This document shows positions 53,739 to 63,291 of a stretch of 64,000 bases of DNA, in pieces. Made by a program: the position numbers and the translations under genes. Position 1 is the stretch's first letter; each line of letters starts with the position of its first letter. The DNA comes from Marinobacter gudaonensis. GTDB taxonomy: Bacteria; Pseudomonadota; Gammaproteobacteria; Pseudomonadales; Oleiphilaceae. The DNA lies in NCBI RefSeq assembly GCF_900115175.1, contig NZ_FOYV01000001.1:434001-498000 (forward strand), written 5' to 3'. Below the pieces are notes generated by a model. That model was given only the letters and a program-made list of their open reading frames with translations. It searched no databases and was not told the origin of the DNA.

Positions 53739-54643
53739 GGTGTCGTCACCCGTTGTTTGGGATGAATGTGTGTCGGGGCGAGCGGGCTGTTCTCCGAACG
53801 GGTGAACCACGGCCTCAAGAACCCGGGACCGCATTCGGCTTCCGGCACCCCGAACTCGCCCGGATAACCTACGTCGACCAGGTAGAGACCATGGGGCGGT
53901 GCGGTCACACCGGCAACCGTCCGATCCCTCTGCATCAGTATCTCACGAATTGAGTCAATAGACTCCTTGCCAGACCCAACTGCCATAAGTGCGCCGGCAA
54001 TGTTACGAACCATATGATGAAGAAAGGCGTTCGCCTGGACATCGATTACGACAAAGTCCCTTTTTCGGGTTACCGAGATTCTCTCCAGAAAACGAATCGG
54101 TGTCCTCGACTGACAACCCGCCGCCCGAAAGGACGAAAAATCGTGCTCGCCCACCAGCGCCTGGGCCGCAACGTGCATTCGTTCGGCATCGAGGGGCCGG
54201 AACGTCCAGCTCACCTGCCCCCGCTGAATGCCCGGGCGGACCGGATGGTTGTATATAATGTACCGGTAACGCCGATAGGTCGCCGAGAAGCGGGCGTGAA
54301 AATCGCCGACGCCGCTGCCCGCCCAGTGAACGGCGATATCCTCGGGAAGCGCAGTGTTAATTCCCATGACCCAGGAGCGAAGGTTACGTACCGAGGGCGT
54401 ATCGAAATGGGCAATCTGGTAGCTGGCATGAACGCCCGCATCGGTCCTGCCGGCACACACCAGTTCAACCGGATGATCGGCAACCTTTCCCACAGCACGG
54501 GACAACTCGGACTCCACTGACCGAACCCCGGACTTCTGCAACTGCCAGCCGTGGAACCCCCGGCCGTCGTATTCAAACGCAATGATCACGCGCCCGTTGC
54601 CTATGGCGTTATCGGTGGTCAGTGGCGGGTTTTGAAGAAACAA
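53735..54643 (-). CDS. truA: tRNA pseudouridine synthase TruA
   Basis: About 302 residues. It makes pseudouridine at positions 38-40 of the anticodon arm. The catalytic Asp is D68 in [12 protein letters not shown], and [17 protein letters not shown] begins the first domain; [17 protein letters not shown] is in the second. The start is uncertain: no ATG is available, so either the TTG at 54643 or the GTG at 54589 must be used, and neither has a strong ribosome site. The C-terminal ~40 residues extend past the usual end. It overlaps trpF by 4 bases. Confidence 0.92.
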   Translation of the reverse strand: MFLQNPPLTTDNAIGNGRVIIAFEYDGRGFHGWQLQKSGVRSVESELSRAVGKVADHPVELVCAGRTDAGVHASYQIAHFDTPSVRNLRSWVMGINTALPEDIAVHWAGSGVGDFHARFSATYRRYRYIIYNHPVRPGIQRGQVSWTFRPLDAERMHVAAQALVGEHDFSSFRAAGCQSRTPIRFLERISVTRKRDFVVIDVQANAFLHHMVRNIAGALMAVGSGKESIDSIREILMQRDRTVAGVTAPPHGLYLVDVGYPGEFGVPEAECGPGFLRPWFTRSENSPLAPTHIHPKQRVTTP

Positions 54644-54673
54644 AGGCTAGCCCGGAGTGAGTGTTTCCCTGAA

Positions 54674-54722
54674 AAGCAAAGCGCCGGCTTGATACCGGAA
54701 TCGCTTCCAGTCGCCGGCGCTT
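54674..54722 (-). terminator. Terminator hairpin after fimV
   Basis: A perfect 10-bp stem (arms 54679-54688 and 54713-54722) encloses a second small stem, and on the minus strand it is followed by TTTGCTTTTC. It lies between the fimV stop and truA. Confidence 0.55.
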
Positions 54723-54747
54723 GCTGCCTGAGCCTGATTATAACGAA

Positions 54748-57700
54748 TCAGGACAGATTTTTAAGGAGATCTTGCGCTTCCGCCTTCTGCTCCTCATTAC
54801 CCTCGAGTGCAACTTCCTCGAGAATGTCTCGGGCACCATCGGTATCGCCCATTTCAATGTAGGCGCGGGCTAGATCCAGTTTGGTAGCCGCTTCATCGGT
54901 TCCGGCGAGGAAATCAAAATCATCGTCATCGCCGAGTTCGCTTTCGTCGATGTCAGCGACTGCCGATTTTTTCCCGCTGCCACCCACCTCGTCGGAGGCT
55001 ACGGGCAGCTCGGCTTCGCCTTCGGCGTCTTCCCCGGCACTCTCGTCCGCTGTTTCTTCGGCAGTCTCCAGGGTATCCAGACCCTCCTGTTCGAGGTCTT
55101 CCGCGCTCTCTACGGTCTCTTCGGGACCTGCGCCTGCGGCGTCGCCGAGGGTATCGTCCTCACCCAGGGCATCCTCAAGTCCGAGTTCTTCATCCAGCGA
55201 CTCCTGTTCGTCGTCCTGGTTGGCAGAGTCACCAGAGTCCGAGATCTCTTCCATCAGCGCCAGGTCTTCATCGGAGACGTCCAGCTCGAGATCATCCAGT
55301 GAAGACTCCTCCATTTCGCTGCCTCCAAGCTCGTCGTCTTCCCCGGCCACCTTGTCGAGCTCAGCGTCCAGATCGTCCAGGAAAGACTCGTCCAGTGACT
55401 CCAGATCGCCCTCGGAATCTTCCTCGCTCTGACCTGCCTTATCAGACTTGGCAACCTCTTCGGCAGCGGTTTCATCGTCACTCAGGTCTGACGCTTCGAA
55501 ATCGAGGCTGAGATCCTCTTCTTCCGACAAATCATCGGGAACTTCGGTCTGCGCAGATTCCTCAACGTCAGACTCAAATTCCGACGAAAGATCCCATGCC
55601 TCGGATTCGCTCGCCTCGGTCGTTTCGTCCCCGGAAGCGGATTTGTCGTCGTCCGATTCAAGCTCGATACCCGAGAGGTCGAACTCGATCATGTCATCCT
55701 TGCTTTCTTCTTTCGGACTTTCCGCCTGCTCGGAATCCCCGGAAGTGGAGGATTCCTGTTCCTCAAATTCACTCAGGTCAACGTCTTCGAAATCCGAATC
55801 GAACTCTCCAAATTCGTTTTCCTGCGGCTCTTCTTTCTCGGCGTCGAACTGGTCTGCCAGAAGCTCATCGGAGGCCGGCTTGTCTTCTTCGTCGGCTCCT
55901 TCCGTTTCACTGGCAAATGCGCTCTCGAAATCCGGGCTGTAATCCGACTCGTCCTCATCGGCAACCTCTTTGGAAGCCGTGAAGGAATCAGAACGCAACT
56001 CAGACTCCAGATCATCGATGCTCGGCATGGATTCGGCTTCTTCAAGCCGTGCACGAAGCTCATTCGCGCTGGCAATGGCATCTTCGTCTTCCAGCGCCTC
56101 AATCTCACCAAACTGCTTTTCGAAGGAGTCCCGATCCTGGTTATCGGCATACACGCTCAAAAGCTTCAGCCGGAGATCCGTACGACTTGGCTCCCGGGAG
56201 ATGGCATTTTCCAGAGTCTGGGCTGCCTGGTCGTGGCGACCGTAAGCAATGTAAGCGTCAGCCTCGGCAATCGCATCGCCCTCAGAAGATTCCTGCTCCT
56301 CATCCTCAAGGCTGAGATCGAAGGAATCTCCGCTCTCCTCTGACTCGCTATTCAGCTGCTCGTAAAACGCTTTCTCCCGATTGGCGTTCCTGCGGGCAAG
56401 CAGCAGCAAGAGCAGGAGCAGAACAATCAGGCCGCCACCGAGGGCAATCTGGTAAATCGGATTGCTGGTGATGGCATCAATGATATTGCCCGGAAACCCT
56501 TTATCCGCGGCCGGCTGACTTGGCTTGGGCGCAGGCTGCTGCGCCTCTGGCTGAGACTCTGCCGGCTGTGTCGCCGCAGGTGCTGTTTCAGCCGAGGAGT
56601 CATCCAGGTCCGAGGGATCGGAATCAGCCGTGGCATCTGCATCCACCGCCACCGGCTGCTCGGGTTCCTGAGCCTTGTCGGCGGGCGCTTCCGCGACAGT
56701 TTCCGCAGACTCCTGTGCCTCAGCGGCATCCGTTTCGGTTTCCGCCATGTCATCGGAGGCAACCTCGCCCTCTGCCAGGGCTGACTGCTCACCACCTGCT
56801 ACAGACGCTTCCGTATCTGTCTGGGCCTCTCCGGTTTCGGCCCCGGCTTCACCTGACACAGCATCTGCGGCATCACCGGCGCCTTGGGCGGCATCATCGC
56901 CCGTCGTGGCGGATTGCTGCATTTCGGCCAGCTGAGTGTTCTTCAACTCCAGCAAACGCTGCAGTGTTTCAACCTGATCCTGGAGGTCTTCCACGCGGCT
57001 GTTCAGTTCTGCGTTCTCGCGCCGCGCACTCTCGAGCTCTTCCATAGCGACAGCGGTACCGGCGTCAACGCCGCCGGGCAACTGGCCGTCACCACCGGCT
57101 GAGCCACTCTCTGATGGCTGCTGGTCGCCGTCGTCGGCCACGATCAGTTTGAGCTCATCACCACCTGTCCCGCTGGCGGCCTGGGCTGCCGAACCTGCGG
57201 ACTGCTCTGAGGTAGCGTCCACGGTACGCTGGGATGATTGGAAGGCTTGATTCTGCTGGGCCACCAGGCGGGTAGCCTCAGCACGGGAACGGCTCTGGAT
57301 CTGGTCCATCGAAGGAATCCGGAGAACCTCACCCCGCTTGAGACGGTTGATGTTGTCGTCCATGAAGGCATCCGGGTTCAAATCCTGGATTGCCAACATC
57401 ACCTGCTGCATGGACACGCTGTCATCGGGGCGAACCTGCGACGCAATTGTCCAGAGGGTGTCAGAGGGACCGGTGGGTCCAAAGGTGTTTGCGCGGTAGC
57501 CAGAGCTGAGGGATTGTTCGGCCCGGGCCTGACGCCTTGCAGACTCGGCACTGCGTGCAGCGGTAGGCTGCTGAGCGGTCTGTGTCGAACTCACGGTCGG
57601 TGCACTTATCTGCTCTTCTACACCGGACTCTTCGGCATAGACGGGCGGATCAACCAGCACGGCATATTCCCGCAACAGGCGGCCATTGGGCCAGGTCAGT

Positions 57701-58035
57701 TCAAGCAGGAAATTGAGGTACGGTTCGCGCAGGGGCTCGCGAGACGAAACGTTGATGATGAGACGACCGTCGTTGCCCGGCACCACCTGGAACCTGAGCT
57801 TGCTCAGAAACTGGTTACGGTCCAGCCCCACCCGCTCATAGGCCTCTGGTGAAGCAATATTGACGAACACGTCCGCTGGATTGATGCCTCGGCTCTGAGG
57901 CAAAGTGATCTCCGCGTCCAGTGGCTCGTTCAGATAGGACTGAAGTTCGAGTTCACCCAGTCCCAGGGCCTGTGCGACGCCGGATCCGAGCCCTCCCGCC
58001 AGAGCCAGGGCAACCGCAAGCTTGCGTACCTTCAT
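54748..58035 (-). CDS. fimV: FimV-type pilus assembly / polar hub protein
   Basis: 1095 residues. Signal peptide MKVRKLAVALALAGGLGSGVAQA is followed by LGLGELELQSYLNEPLDAEITL, the FimV N-terminal domain, and a LysM-like region (~140-200). A coiled coil (~290-320) and a Glu/Ala-rich stretch lead to one membrane helix (~525-545, IYQIALGGGLIVLLLLLLLLARR). The cytoplasmic half is extremely acidic, with TPR-like repeats near 560-640 and the conserved FimV C-terminal domain in the last ~45 residues. FimV binds peptidoglycan, helps PilQ assembly and recruits FimL and the Chp system. Start at 58035, with GGAAAGG upstream. Confidence 0.92.
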   Translation of the reverse strand: MKVRKLAVALALAGGLGSGVAQALGLGELELQSYLNEPLDAEITLPQSRGINPADVFVNIASPEAYERVGLDRNQFLSKLRFQVVPGNDGRLIINVSSREPLREPYLNFLLELTWPNGRLLREYAVLVDPPVYAEESGVEEQISAPTVSSTQTAQQPTAARSAESARRQARAEQSLSSGYRANTFGPTGPSDTLWTIASQVRPDDSVSMQQVMLAIQDLNPDAFMDDNINRLKRGEVLRIPSMDQIQSRSRAEATRLVAQQNQAFQSSQRTVDATSEQSAGSAAQAASGTGGDELKLIVADDGDQQPSESGSAGGDGQLPGGVDAGTAVAMEELESARRENAELNSRVEDLQDQVETLQRLLELKNTQLAEMQQSATTGDDAAQGAGDAADAVSGEAGAETGEAQTDTEASVAGGEQSALAEGEVASDDMAETETDAAEAQESAETVAEAPADKAQEPEQPVAVDADATADSDPSDLDDSSAETAPAATQPAESQPEAQQPAPKPSQPAADKGFPGNIIDAITSNPIYQIALGGGLIVLLLLLLLLARRNANREKAFYEQLNSESEESGDSFDLSLEDEEQESSEGDAIAEADAYIAYGRHDQAAQTLENAISREPSRTDLRLKLLSVYADNQDRDSFEKQFGEIEALEDEDAIASANELRARLEEAESMPSIDDLESELRSDSFTASKEVADEDESDYSPDFESAFASETEGADEEDKPASDELLADQFDAEKEEPQENEFGEFDSDFEDVDLSEFEEQESSTSGDSEQAESPKEESKDDMIEFDLSGIELESDDDKSASGDETTEASESEAWDLSSEFESDVEESAQTEVPDDLSEEEDLSLDFEASDLSDDETAAEEVAKSDKAGQSEEDSEGDLESLDESFLDDLDAELDKVAGEDDELGGSEMEESSLDDLELDVSDEDLALMEEISDSGDSANQDDEQESLDEELGLEDALGEDDTLGDAAGAGPEETVESAEDLEQEGLDTLETAEETADESAGEDAEGEAELPVASDEVGGSGKKSAVADIDESELGDDDDFDFLAGTDEAATKLDLARAYIEMGDTDGARDILEEVALEGNEEQKAEAQDLLKNLS

Positions 58036-58348
58036 GCTTTTTCCTTTCCAGTCTCCGTTATTCGTTACTGCTTTTTTCAAACAGAATCGGACGAGGTTGG
58101 ATGACTTCCGTCTGGATCGTTCTCGTTATTATGTGTTCTTTTTAACATTCAGTCCGGCAAGTATTGTTGATAAAACCTCTTTTATCAATCAATCAGCCGC
58201 AATCCTTGTACCGATTTTTTATCAATCGCGCGGAACTGCCTAGCGCTCTTGAAAATAACAGGGGCGGAGACTGAAATCAGCCTCCGCCCCCTTACCGGTT
58301 CATTGAAACCGGACACAGTTGGCATTTATTGCCTCTGTGTAACAATTT
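58036..58348 (-). promoter_or_regulatory. fimV upstream region with palindromic operator in a promoter
   Basis: A perfect 9-bp inverted repeat (TTGATAAAA-CCTC-TTTTATCAA, 58167-58188) lies across a candidate fimV promoter on the minus strand: TTGATA (58183-58188, 5/6) and AATACT (58160-58165, 4/6) with a 17-base spacer. A third copy of the half-site TTTTATCAA is at 58217-58225. The rest of this 313-base gap holds the asd terminator hairpin; no gene was seen. Confidence 0.4.
58252..58290 (-). terminator. Terminator hairpin after asd
   Basis: GGGGCGGAG (58261-58269) pairs perfectly with CTCCGCCCC (58282-58290) and on the minus strand is followed by TGTTATTTTC. It lies 59 bases after the asd stop. 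Confidence 0.5.
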
Positions 58349-59464
58349 TTAACGCTCCTGAAGAATCCGCAGCATCCGCCGCAGCGGCTCAGCGGCGCCC
58401 CACAGCAGCTGATCGCCAACGGTAAACGCGGAGATATACTCCGGTCCCATGGACAGCTTGCGGATGCGCCCGATCGGAACGCTCAAGGTGCCAGTGACCT
58501 TCGCCGGAGTAAGCTCCTCAATGGTCGCATCGCGCTCATTGGGGATGACTTTCACCCAGTCGTTTGCCTTTGCCAGGATTCCCTCGATTTCTGACACCGA
58601 CAGATCTTTCTTGAGCTTGATGGTCAGCGCCTGACTGTGGGAGCGCATGGCGCCGATCCGCACACAGATACCGTCGATGGGGATCGGATTGGCGGAGCGA
58701 CCGAGAATCTTGTTGGTCTCAACGCCGGCTTTCCACTCTTCCTTGCTCATGCCGTTATCGAGTTGTTTGTCGATGAACGGAATCAGGCTGCCTGCAAGCG
58801 GAACCTGGAAATGCTCGGTGGGAAAATCACCGGAGCGCATCGTTTCGGTAACCTTGCGGTCAATCTCCAGAATCGCGGAGGACGGGTCCTCAAGCTCGCT
58901 CTTCACGCTCTTGTTGAGCTCGCCCATCTGGTTGAGCAGCTCACGCATGTTCTGGGCACCGGAGCCGGAAGCCGCCTGATAGGTCATGGGCGACACCCAC
59001 TCGATCAGGTCCTGCTCCAGCAAACCACCGAGGGCCAGCATCATCAGGCTGACGGTACAGTTACCGCCAATATAATCCTTGACGCCTTTTTCAAGCGCGG
59101 CATCAATGACGTTCCGGTTGACCGGATCCAGCACGATCACGGAATGATCGGCCATCCGCAATGTGGATGCCGCATCAATCCAGTAGCCCTGCCAGCCAGC
59201 ATCGCGCAACTTCTGGTAGACCTCACCGGTGTAGTCGCCGCCCTGACAGGTAACGATCACATCCATGGCTTTCAGAATATCGATGTCAAAGGCATCCTGC
59301 AGAGGGGGCACCCCCTCCTTGCCCACGTCCGGCGCAGGTTTGCCTGCCTGGGATGTGGTAAAGAACACCGGCTCGATGTCTGCGAAATCGTTTTCTTCAC
59401 GCATGCGCTGCATGAGGACAGAGCCCACCATGCCACGCCAACCTACAAGTCCAACTCGCTTCAT
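58349..59464 (-). CDS. asd: Aspartate-semialdehyde dehydrogenase
   Basis: 371 residues. It makes aspartate semialdehyde for Lys, Met, Thr and diaminopimelate synthesis. The NADP loop [18 protein letters not shown], catalytic C136 in [10 protein letters not shown] and the catalytic His region [14 protein letters not shown] are conserved, matching the longer gammaproteobacterial type. It lies between leuB and fimV, as in Pseudomonas. Confidence 0.96.
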   Translation of the reverse strand: MKRVGLVGWRGMVGSVLMQRMREENDFADIEPVFFTTSQAGKPAPDVGKEGVPPLQDAFDIDILKAMDVIVTCQGGDYTGEVYQKLRDAGWQGYWIDAASTLRMADHSVIVLDPVNRNVIDAALEKGVKDYIGGNCTVSLMMLALGGLLEQDLIEWVSPMTYQAASGSGAQNMRELLNQMGELNKSVKSELEDPSSAILEIDRKVTETMRSGDFPTEHFQVPLAGSLIPFIDKQLDNGMSKEEWKAGVETNKILGRSANPIPIDGICVRIGAMRSHSQALTIKLKKDLSVSEIEGILAKANDWVKVIPNERDATIEELTPAKVTGTLSVPIGRIRKLSMGPEYISAFTVGDQLLWGAAEPLRRMLRILQER

Positions 59465-59594
59465 GGGCGATCTTCAGACCTCGTTTTATGCCCGCCCGCT
59501 ACCGTTATCGCTGGCAGGGACAGGGTGGATGATCCCGCGGCAACTGCATCCCGTCACCGTCGGGTCTCAAATTATCGGATTGTTCAGCGGCTGA

Positions 59595-60668
59595 TTATAA
59601 CGCAGCGAGAACAGCCTCTCCCATTTCCCGGGTGGACACCTTGTTCGCACCCTCGGACATGATGTCCGCTGTTCGCAGCCCCTGATCAAGGACCTTGCTG
59701 ACCGCGACCTCGATCGCTTCGGCCGCTTTCTCTTCGTTCAGACTGTAACGAAGCATCATGGCGGTACTGAGAATCGTGGCCAACGGGTTTGCGACGCCTT
59801 TGCCAGCGATATCCGGTGCCGAGCCATGGCAAGGCTCGTACATGCCCTGCTTCCGGGAATTCAGGGAAGCCGAGGGCAACATGCCGATAGAACCGGTCAG
59901 CATAGCCGCTTCGTCCGAAAGAATATCACCAAACATGTTGCCAGTCACAATCACGTCAAACTGCTTGGGTGCCCGAACCAGCTGCATGGCGGCGTTATCC
60001 ACATACATGTGGGACAGCTCCACATCCGGGTATTCCCGGCGCAGGTCGTTCATGATTTCACGCCACAGGACAGTGACTTCCAGCACATTCGCCTTGTCTA
60101 CGGAGCACAGCTTTTTGCCCCGCTGCTGGGCCGCCTCAAAGGCAACGCGACCGATTCGACGAATTTCCGATTCCTTGTAAGCGTAGGTGTTATACCCCTG
60201 GCGCTCGCCGCTCTCGAGCTCCCGAACGCCTCTCGGCTGGCCAAAATAGATACCGCCAGTCAGCTCCCGCACGATCATGATGTCCAGGCCAGAGACCACC
60301 TCGGGCTTGAGGGAAGACGCTGAAGCCAGCTGCGGATACAGGATGGCCGGACGCAGGTTGGCGAACAGCTCAAGGTTGGAGCGCAACCCCAACAGCCCCT
60401 TTTCCGGCCGCTTGGCCATGGGCAGATTGTCCCACTGCGGTCCACCAACGGCGCCTAGCAGAATGGCGTCGGCGGCCTTGGCTTTCTCGAGAGTTTCATC
60501 CGGGAGCGGCGTATCGGTGGCATCGATAGCAGCACCACCGACCAGTCCCGCCTCGAACGTGAGACCGAGATTGAACTGTTCGTTAACCTTGTGAAGGACC
60601 TTTTCCGCTTCTGCGACAATCTCCGGGCCGATGCCGTCGCCGGGAAGCATGAGGATTGTTCTGGACAT
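59595..60668 (-). CDS. leuB: 3-isopropylmalate dehydrogenase
   Basis: 357 residues. It oxidises and decarboxylates 3-isopropylmalate in leucine synthesis. [93 protein letters not shown] are the family motifs, with NAD-preferring residues at [16 protein letters not shown]. Third gene of leuCDB. Confidence 0.96.
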   Translation of the reverse strand: MSRTILMLPGDGIGPEIVAEAEKVLHKVNEQFNLGLTFEAGLVGGAAIDATDTPLPDETLEKAKAADAILLGAVGGPQWDNLPMAKRPEKGLLGLRSNLELFANLRPAILYPQLASASSLKPEVVSGLDIMIVRELTGGIYFGQPRGVRELESGERQGYNTYAYKESEIRRIGRVAFEAAQQRGKKLCSVDKANVLEVTVLWREIMNDLRREYPDVELSHMYVDNAAMQLVRAPKQFDVIVTGNMFGDILSDEAAMLTGSIGMLPSASLNSRKQGMYEPCHGSAPDIAGKGVANPLATILSTAMMLRYSLNEEKAAEAIEVAVSKVLDQGLRTADIMSEGANKVSTREMGEAVLAAL

Positions 60669-60693
60669 GTTATTTCCTTGTTGGATTCCTTTA

Positions 60694-60782
60694 TGTCGGA
60701 TTACGCTGCGCTAATCCGACCTACTGGGGAGCTTGCAAACATTTCGGGACCGTAGGTCGGATTAGCGCAGCGTAATCCGACA
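60694..60782. repeat. REP-like inverted pair between leuD and leuB
   Basis: Two 31-base units, 60694-60724 and 60752-60782, are perfect reverse complements of each other, with 27 bases between. Each unit is itself an imperfect palindrome (GTCGGATTA / TAATCCGAC arms). This is the layout of a REP/BIME mosaic, a family common in gammaproteobacteria. Confidence 0.85.
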
Positions 60783-60788
60783 CCAGAC

Positions 60789-61436
60789 TCAGCTGCCAGC
60801 GCCAAACAACCAGGGAGCGGTCTTGCGACGACTTTCCTCATAGGACCGGATTGCGTCCGCATCTTCCAGCGTGACGCCAATATCGTCCAGACCGTTCAAC
60901 AGACAATGCCGGCGGAAGTCGTCCACTTCGAACGTGAAGGTCTCACCGGAGGGGGTCGTAACGGTCTTGGCCTCCAGATCCACCGACAGCTGATACCCCT
61001 CGCTCTCGTCCACTTCCTCGAACAAACGATCTACAACTTCTTCCGGAAGAACAATAGGTAACAGGCCATTCTTGAAGCAGTTGTTGTAGAAGATGTCGGC
61101 AAAGCTCGGGGCTATGATTACCCGGAAGCCGAAGTCCTCAAGCGCCCAGGGCGCGTGCTCGCGACTGGAGCCACAACCGAAATTACGACGGGCCAGCAGC
61201 ACGCTGGCGTTTTTGTAGCGATCCTGGTTGAGCACGAAATCCGGATTGATGGGCCGGGTGGAACTGTCCTGGTCCGGCTTGCCCTCGTCGAGGTACCGCA
61301 GCTCATCAAACAGGTTCGGACCAAAGCCGGTGCGCTTGATGGATTTGAGGAATTGTTTGGGAATGATCATGTCCGTGTCCACATTGGAACGGTCCATGGG
61401 GGCAACAATACCCTGGTGTTGCGTAAATGCGCGCAT
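60789..61436 (-). CDS. leuD: 3-isopropylmalate dehydratase small subunit
   Basis: 215 residues, aconitase swivel domain. With LeuC it isomerises 2- to 3-isopropylmalate. [21 protein letters not shown] and [15 protein letters not shown] are the family motifs. It starts 16 bases after leuC; the REP pair follows it. Confidence 0.96.
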   Translation of the reverse strand: MRAFTQHQGIVAPMDRSNVDTDMIIPKQFLKSIKRTGFGPNLFDELRYLDEGKPDQDSSTRPINPDFVLNQDRYKNASVLLARRNFGCGSSREHAPWALEDFGFRVIIAPSFADIFYNNCFKNGLLPIVLPEEVVDRLFEEVDESEGYQLSVDLEAKTVTTPSGETFTFEVDDFRRHCLLNGLDDIGVTLEDADAIRSYEESRRKTAPWLFGAGS

Positions 61437-61452
61437 GGTTCTCTCCTGTGGA

Positions 61453-62871
61453 TCAGTGCATCAGCTCACGAACATCAACAAAATGCCCGGCAACCGCAGC
61501 CGCCGCGGCCATGGCTGGGCTTACCAGGTGAGTCCGCCCACCAAAGCCCTGACGACCTTCAAAGTTCCGGTTCGACGTGGAGGCACAATGCTCTCCCTGC
61601 CCCAGCTTGTCGGCGTTCATGGCCAGACACATGGAACAGCCGGGGTCCCGCCACTCCAGACCGGCCTCGATAAAGATCTTGTCCAGCCCTTCCTGCTCGG
61701 CCTGGGCCTTGACCAGACCGGAGCCCGGCACCACCATTGCCTGCTTCAGCGTCGGCGACACCTTGCGACCTTTCACCACCGCCGCCGCCTCACGCAGGTC
61801 CTCGATCCGGCTGTTGGTACAGGAGCCGATGAATACGCGGTCCAGCTTGATCTCGGTGATCGGCATGTTCGGCTTCAGGCCCATGTATTTCAGGGCGCGA
61901 ACAATGCCTTCACGCTTGATCGGATCGGCTTCCTGCTCCGGGTCCGGCACATTGCCATCAACACCAGCGACCATCTCGGGTGAGGTGCCCCAGCTGACCT
62001 GAGGCTTGATCTCGGAGCCTTCCAGCTCCACCACCTTGTCGAACTCGGCGTCATCATCACTGCGCAGCGTACGCCAGTACTCCACCGCCGCATCCCACTG
62101 CTCACCTTTGGGACCGAACGGGCGATTACGGACATACTCGATGGTGGTGTCGTCCACCGCCACCATGCCCACCCGGGCGCCGGCCTCGATGGACATATTG
62201 CAGATGGTCATCCGCCCTTCCATGCTCAGGCCCTGGATAGCCTCGCCGCCGAACTCGATGGCATAGCCGGTACCACCGGCGGTGCCAATCTTGCCAATGA
62301 TGGCCAGCACCACATCCTTGCCTGTCACGCCCGGCCCGAGCTTGCCGTTCACCTTCACCAGCATGTTCTTCATTTTCTTCTGCACCAGGCACTGGGTGGC
62401 GAGCACATGCTCCACCTCGCTGGTACCAATGCCATGAGCCAGACAGCCGAAAGCGCCGTGTGTAGAGGTATGGGAATCACCACAGACGATGCTCATACCA
62501 GGCAAGGTTGCGCCCTGCTCCGGCCCGATTACATGCACAATGCCCTGGCGCTGGTCCTTGATCTTGAATTCCAGAATCCCGAACTCATCGCAGTTCTTAT
62601 CGAGGGTTTCCACTTGAATCCGGGACACCGGATCAACAATGCCTTCGACACCCCGATCCCGATCGGTGGTCGGCACGTTGTGGTCCGGGGTGGCAATGTT
62701 GGCATCAATCCGCCATGGCTTCCGGCCAGCAAGACGCAGGCCCTCAAACGCCTGAGGCGAGGTCACCTCGTGCAGCAGGTGACGGTCGATGTAGATCAAC
62801 GCGGAGCCATCGTCCCGCTGTTTGACCAGATGGTCGTCCCACAATTTGTCGTATAAGGTCTTGCCCGCCAT
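61453..62871 (-). CDS. leuC: 3-isopropylmalate dehydratase large subunit
   Basis: 472 residues. The [4Fe-4S] ligands lie in IGSCTNSR and in [12 protein letters not shown] near the C-terminus. [31 protein letters not shown] is conserved. It heads the leuCDB run; a candidate promoter is 50 bases upstream and a LysR gene is divergent. Confidence 0.96.
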   Translation of the reverse strand: MAGKTLYDKLWDDHLVKQRDDGSALIYIDRHLLHEVTSPQAFEGLRLAGRKPWRIDANIATPDHNVPTTDRDRGVEGIVDPVSRIQVETLDKNCDEFGILEFKIKDQRQGIVHVIGPEQGATLPGMSIVCGDSHTSTHGAFGCLAHGIGTSEVEHVLATQCLVQKKMKNMLVKVNGKLGPGVTGKDVVLAIIGKIGTAGGTGYAIEFGGEAIQGLSMEGRMTICNMSIEAGARVGMVAVDDTTIEYVRNRPFGPKGEQWDAAVEYWRTLRSDDDAEFDKVVELEGSEIKPQVSWGTSPEMVAGVDGNVPDPEQEADPIKREGIVRALKYMGLKPNMPITEIKLDRVFIGSCTNSRIEDLREAAAVVKGRKVSPTLKQAMVVPGSGLVKAQAEQEGLDKIFIEAGLEWRDPGCSMCLAMNADKLGQGEHCASTSNRNFEGRQGFGGRTHLVSPAMAAAAAVAGHFVDVRELMH

Positions 62872-62921
62872 GGTTCTCTCTCACTCTCTGGGGGTTTCTG
62901 GTTCTTGCTCAGTATTCGCTT

Positions 62922-62951
62922 ATTCTAACGTCAGCTCCTGAATAACCTCAA
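62922..62951 (-). promoter_or_regulatory. Candidate leuC promoter
   Basis: On the minus strand TTGAGG (62946-62951, 4/6) and TAGAAT (62922-62927, 5/6) are separated by 18 bases; the predicted start is near 62915. Two GATAGGGAT/GGGATAGAT-like half-repeats at about 62965-62985 upstream might be an activator site. Confidence 0.4.
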
Positions 62952-63003
62952 TTCATGTTTTTTATCTATCCCATCCCTATCAGTTATACTACGGAGAAGG
63001 TCA

Positions 63004-63108
63004 CGGGTTGGGATAGTCTTTTCAAAACACGCCGACAAGCACATCCATGTGGGCTCGAATCGGGCCATCCCTGGCCCTCTACGGTTTTGAAAAGACTATC
63101 CCAACCCG
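63004..63108. repeat. Composite inverted-repeat element, copy 1
   Basis: A perfect 25-bp inverted repeat (arms 63004-63028 and 63084-63108) encloses a 55-base core with small inner hairpins such as GGGCCA/TGGCCC. The core in reverse orientation matches copy 2 at 63151-63251 closely (shared CCAGGGATGGC, CGAGCCC, CGGCGTGTTTT), but the outer arms are different. Confidence 0.8.
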
Positions 63109-63150
63109 CGCCCCGAACCTCGCAGGTGTACCCGTGCTGCCCGTGTTGAC

Positions 63151-63251
63151 TGGAGGCTCTGGCCTTCGAAAACCGTAGAGCGCCAGGGATGGCGCGACCG
63201 AGCCCTACAGGGACGTATTTACGGGCGTGTTTTCGGAGGCCAGAGCCTCCA
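63151..63251. repeat. Composite inverted-repeat element, copy 2
   Basis: A 23-bp inverted repeat with one mismatch (arms 63151-63173 and 63229-63251) encloses a core with GCGCCA-GGGA-TGGCGC and CCCTACAGGG. The core is the reverse-oriented homologue of copy 1. It sits 41 bases upstream of the LysR start. With copy 1 it fills most of the 420-base gap 62872-63291, in which I see no gene. Confidence 0.8.
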
Positions 63252-63291
63252 GGCAACCCGCACAAGGTTGATTTTGTGGAGCAAGAATTCC

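Noticed and set aside
58100..58144. A 14-codon ORF (MTSVWIVLVIMCSF) upstream of fimV on the plus strand
   Set aside because: Weak ribosome site spacing, and it runs antisense to the fimV leader; no support beyond chance.
63004..63251. Repeats considered as a CRISPR array
   Set aside because: Only two units, in opposite orientation, with no spacers of even length and no cas genes.
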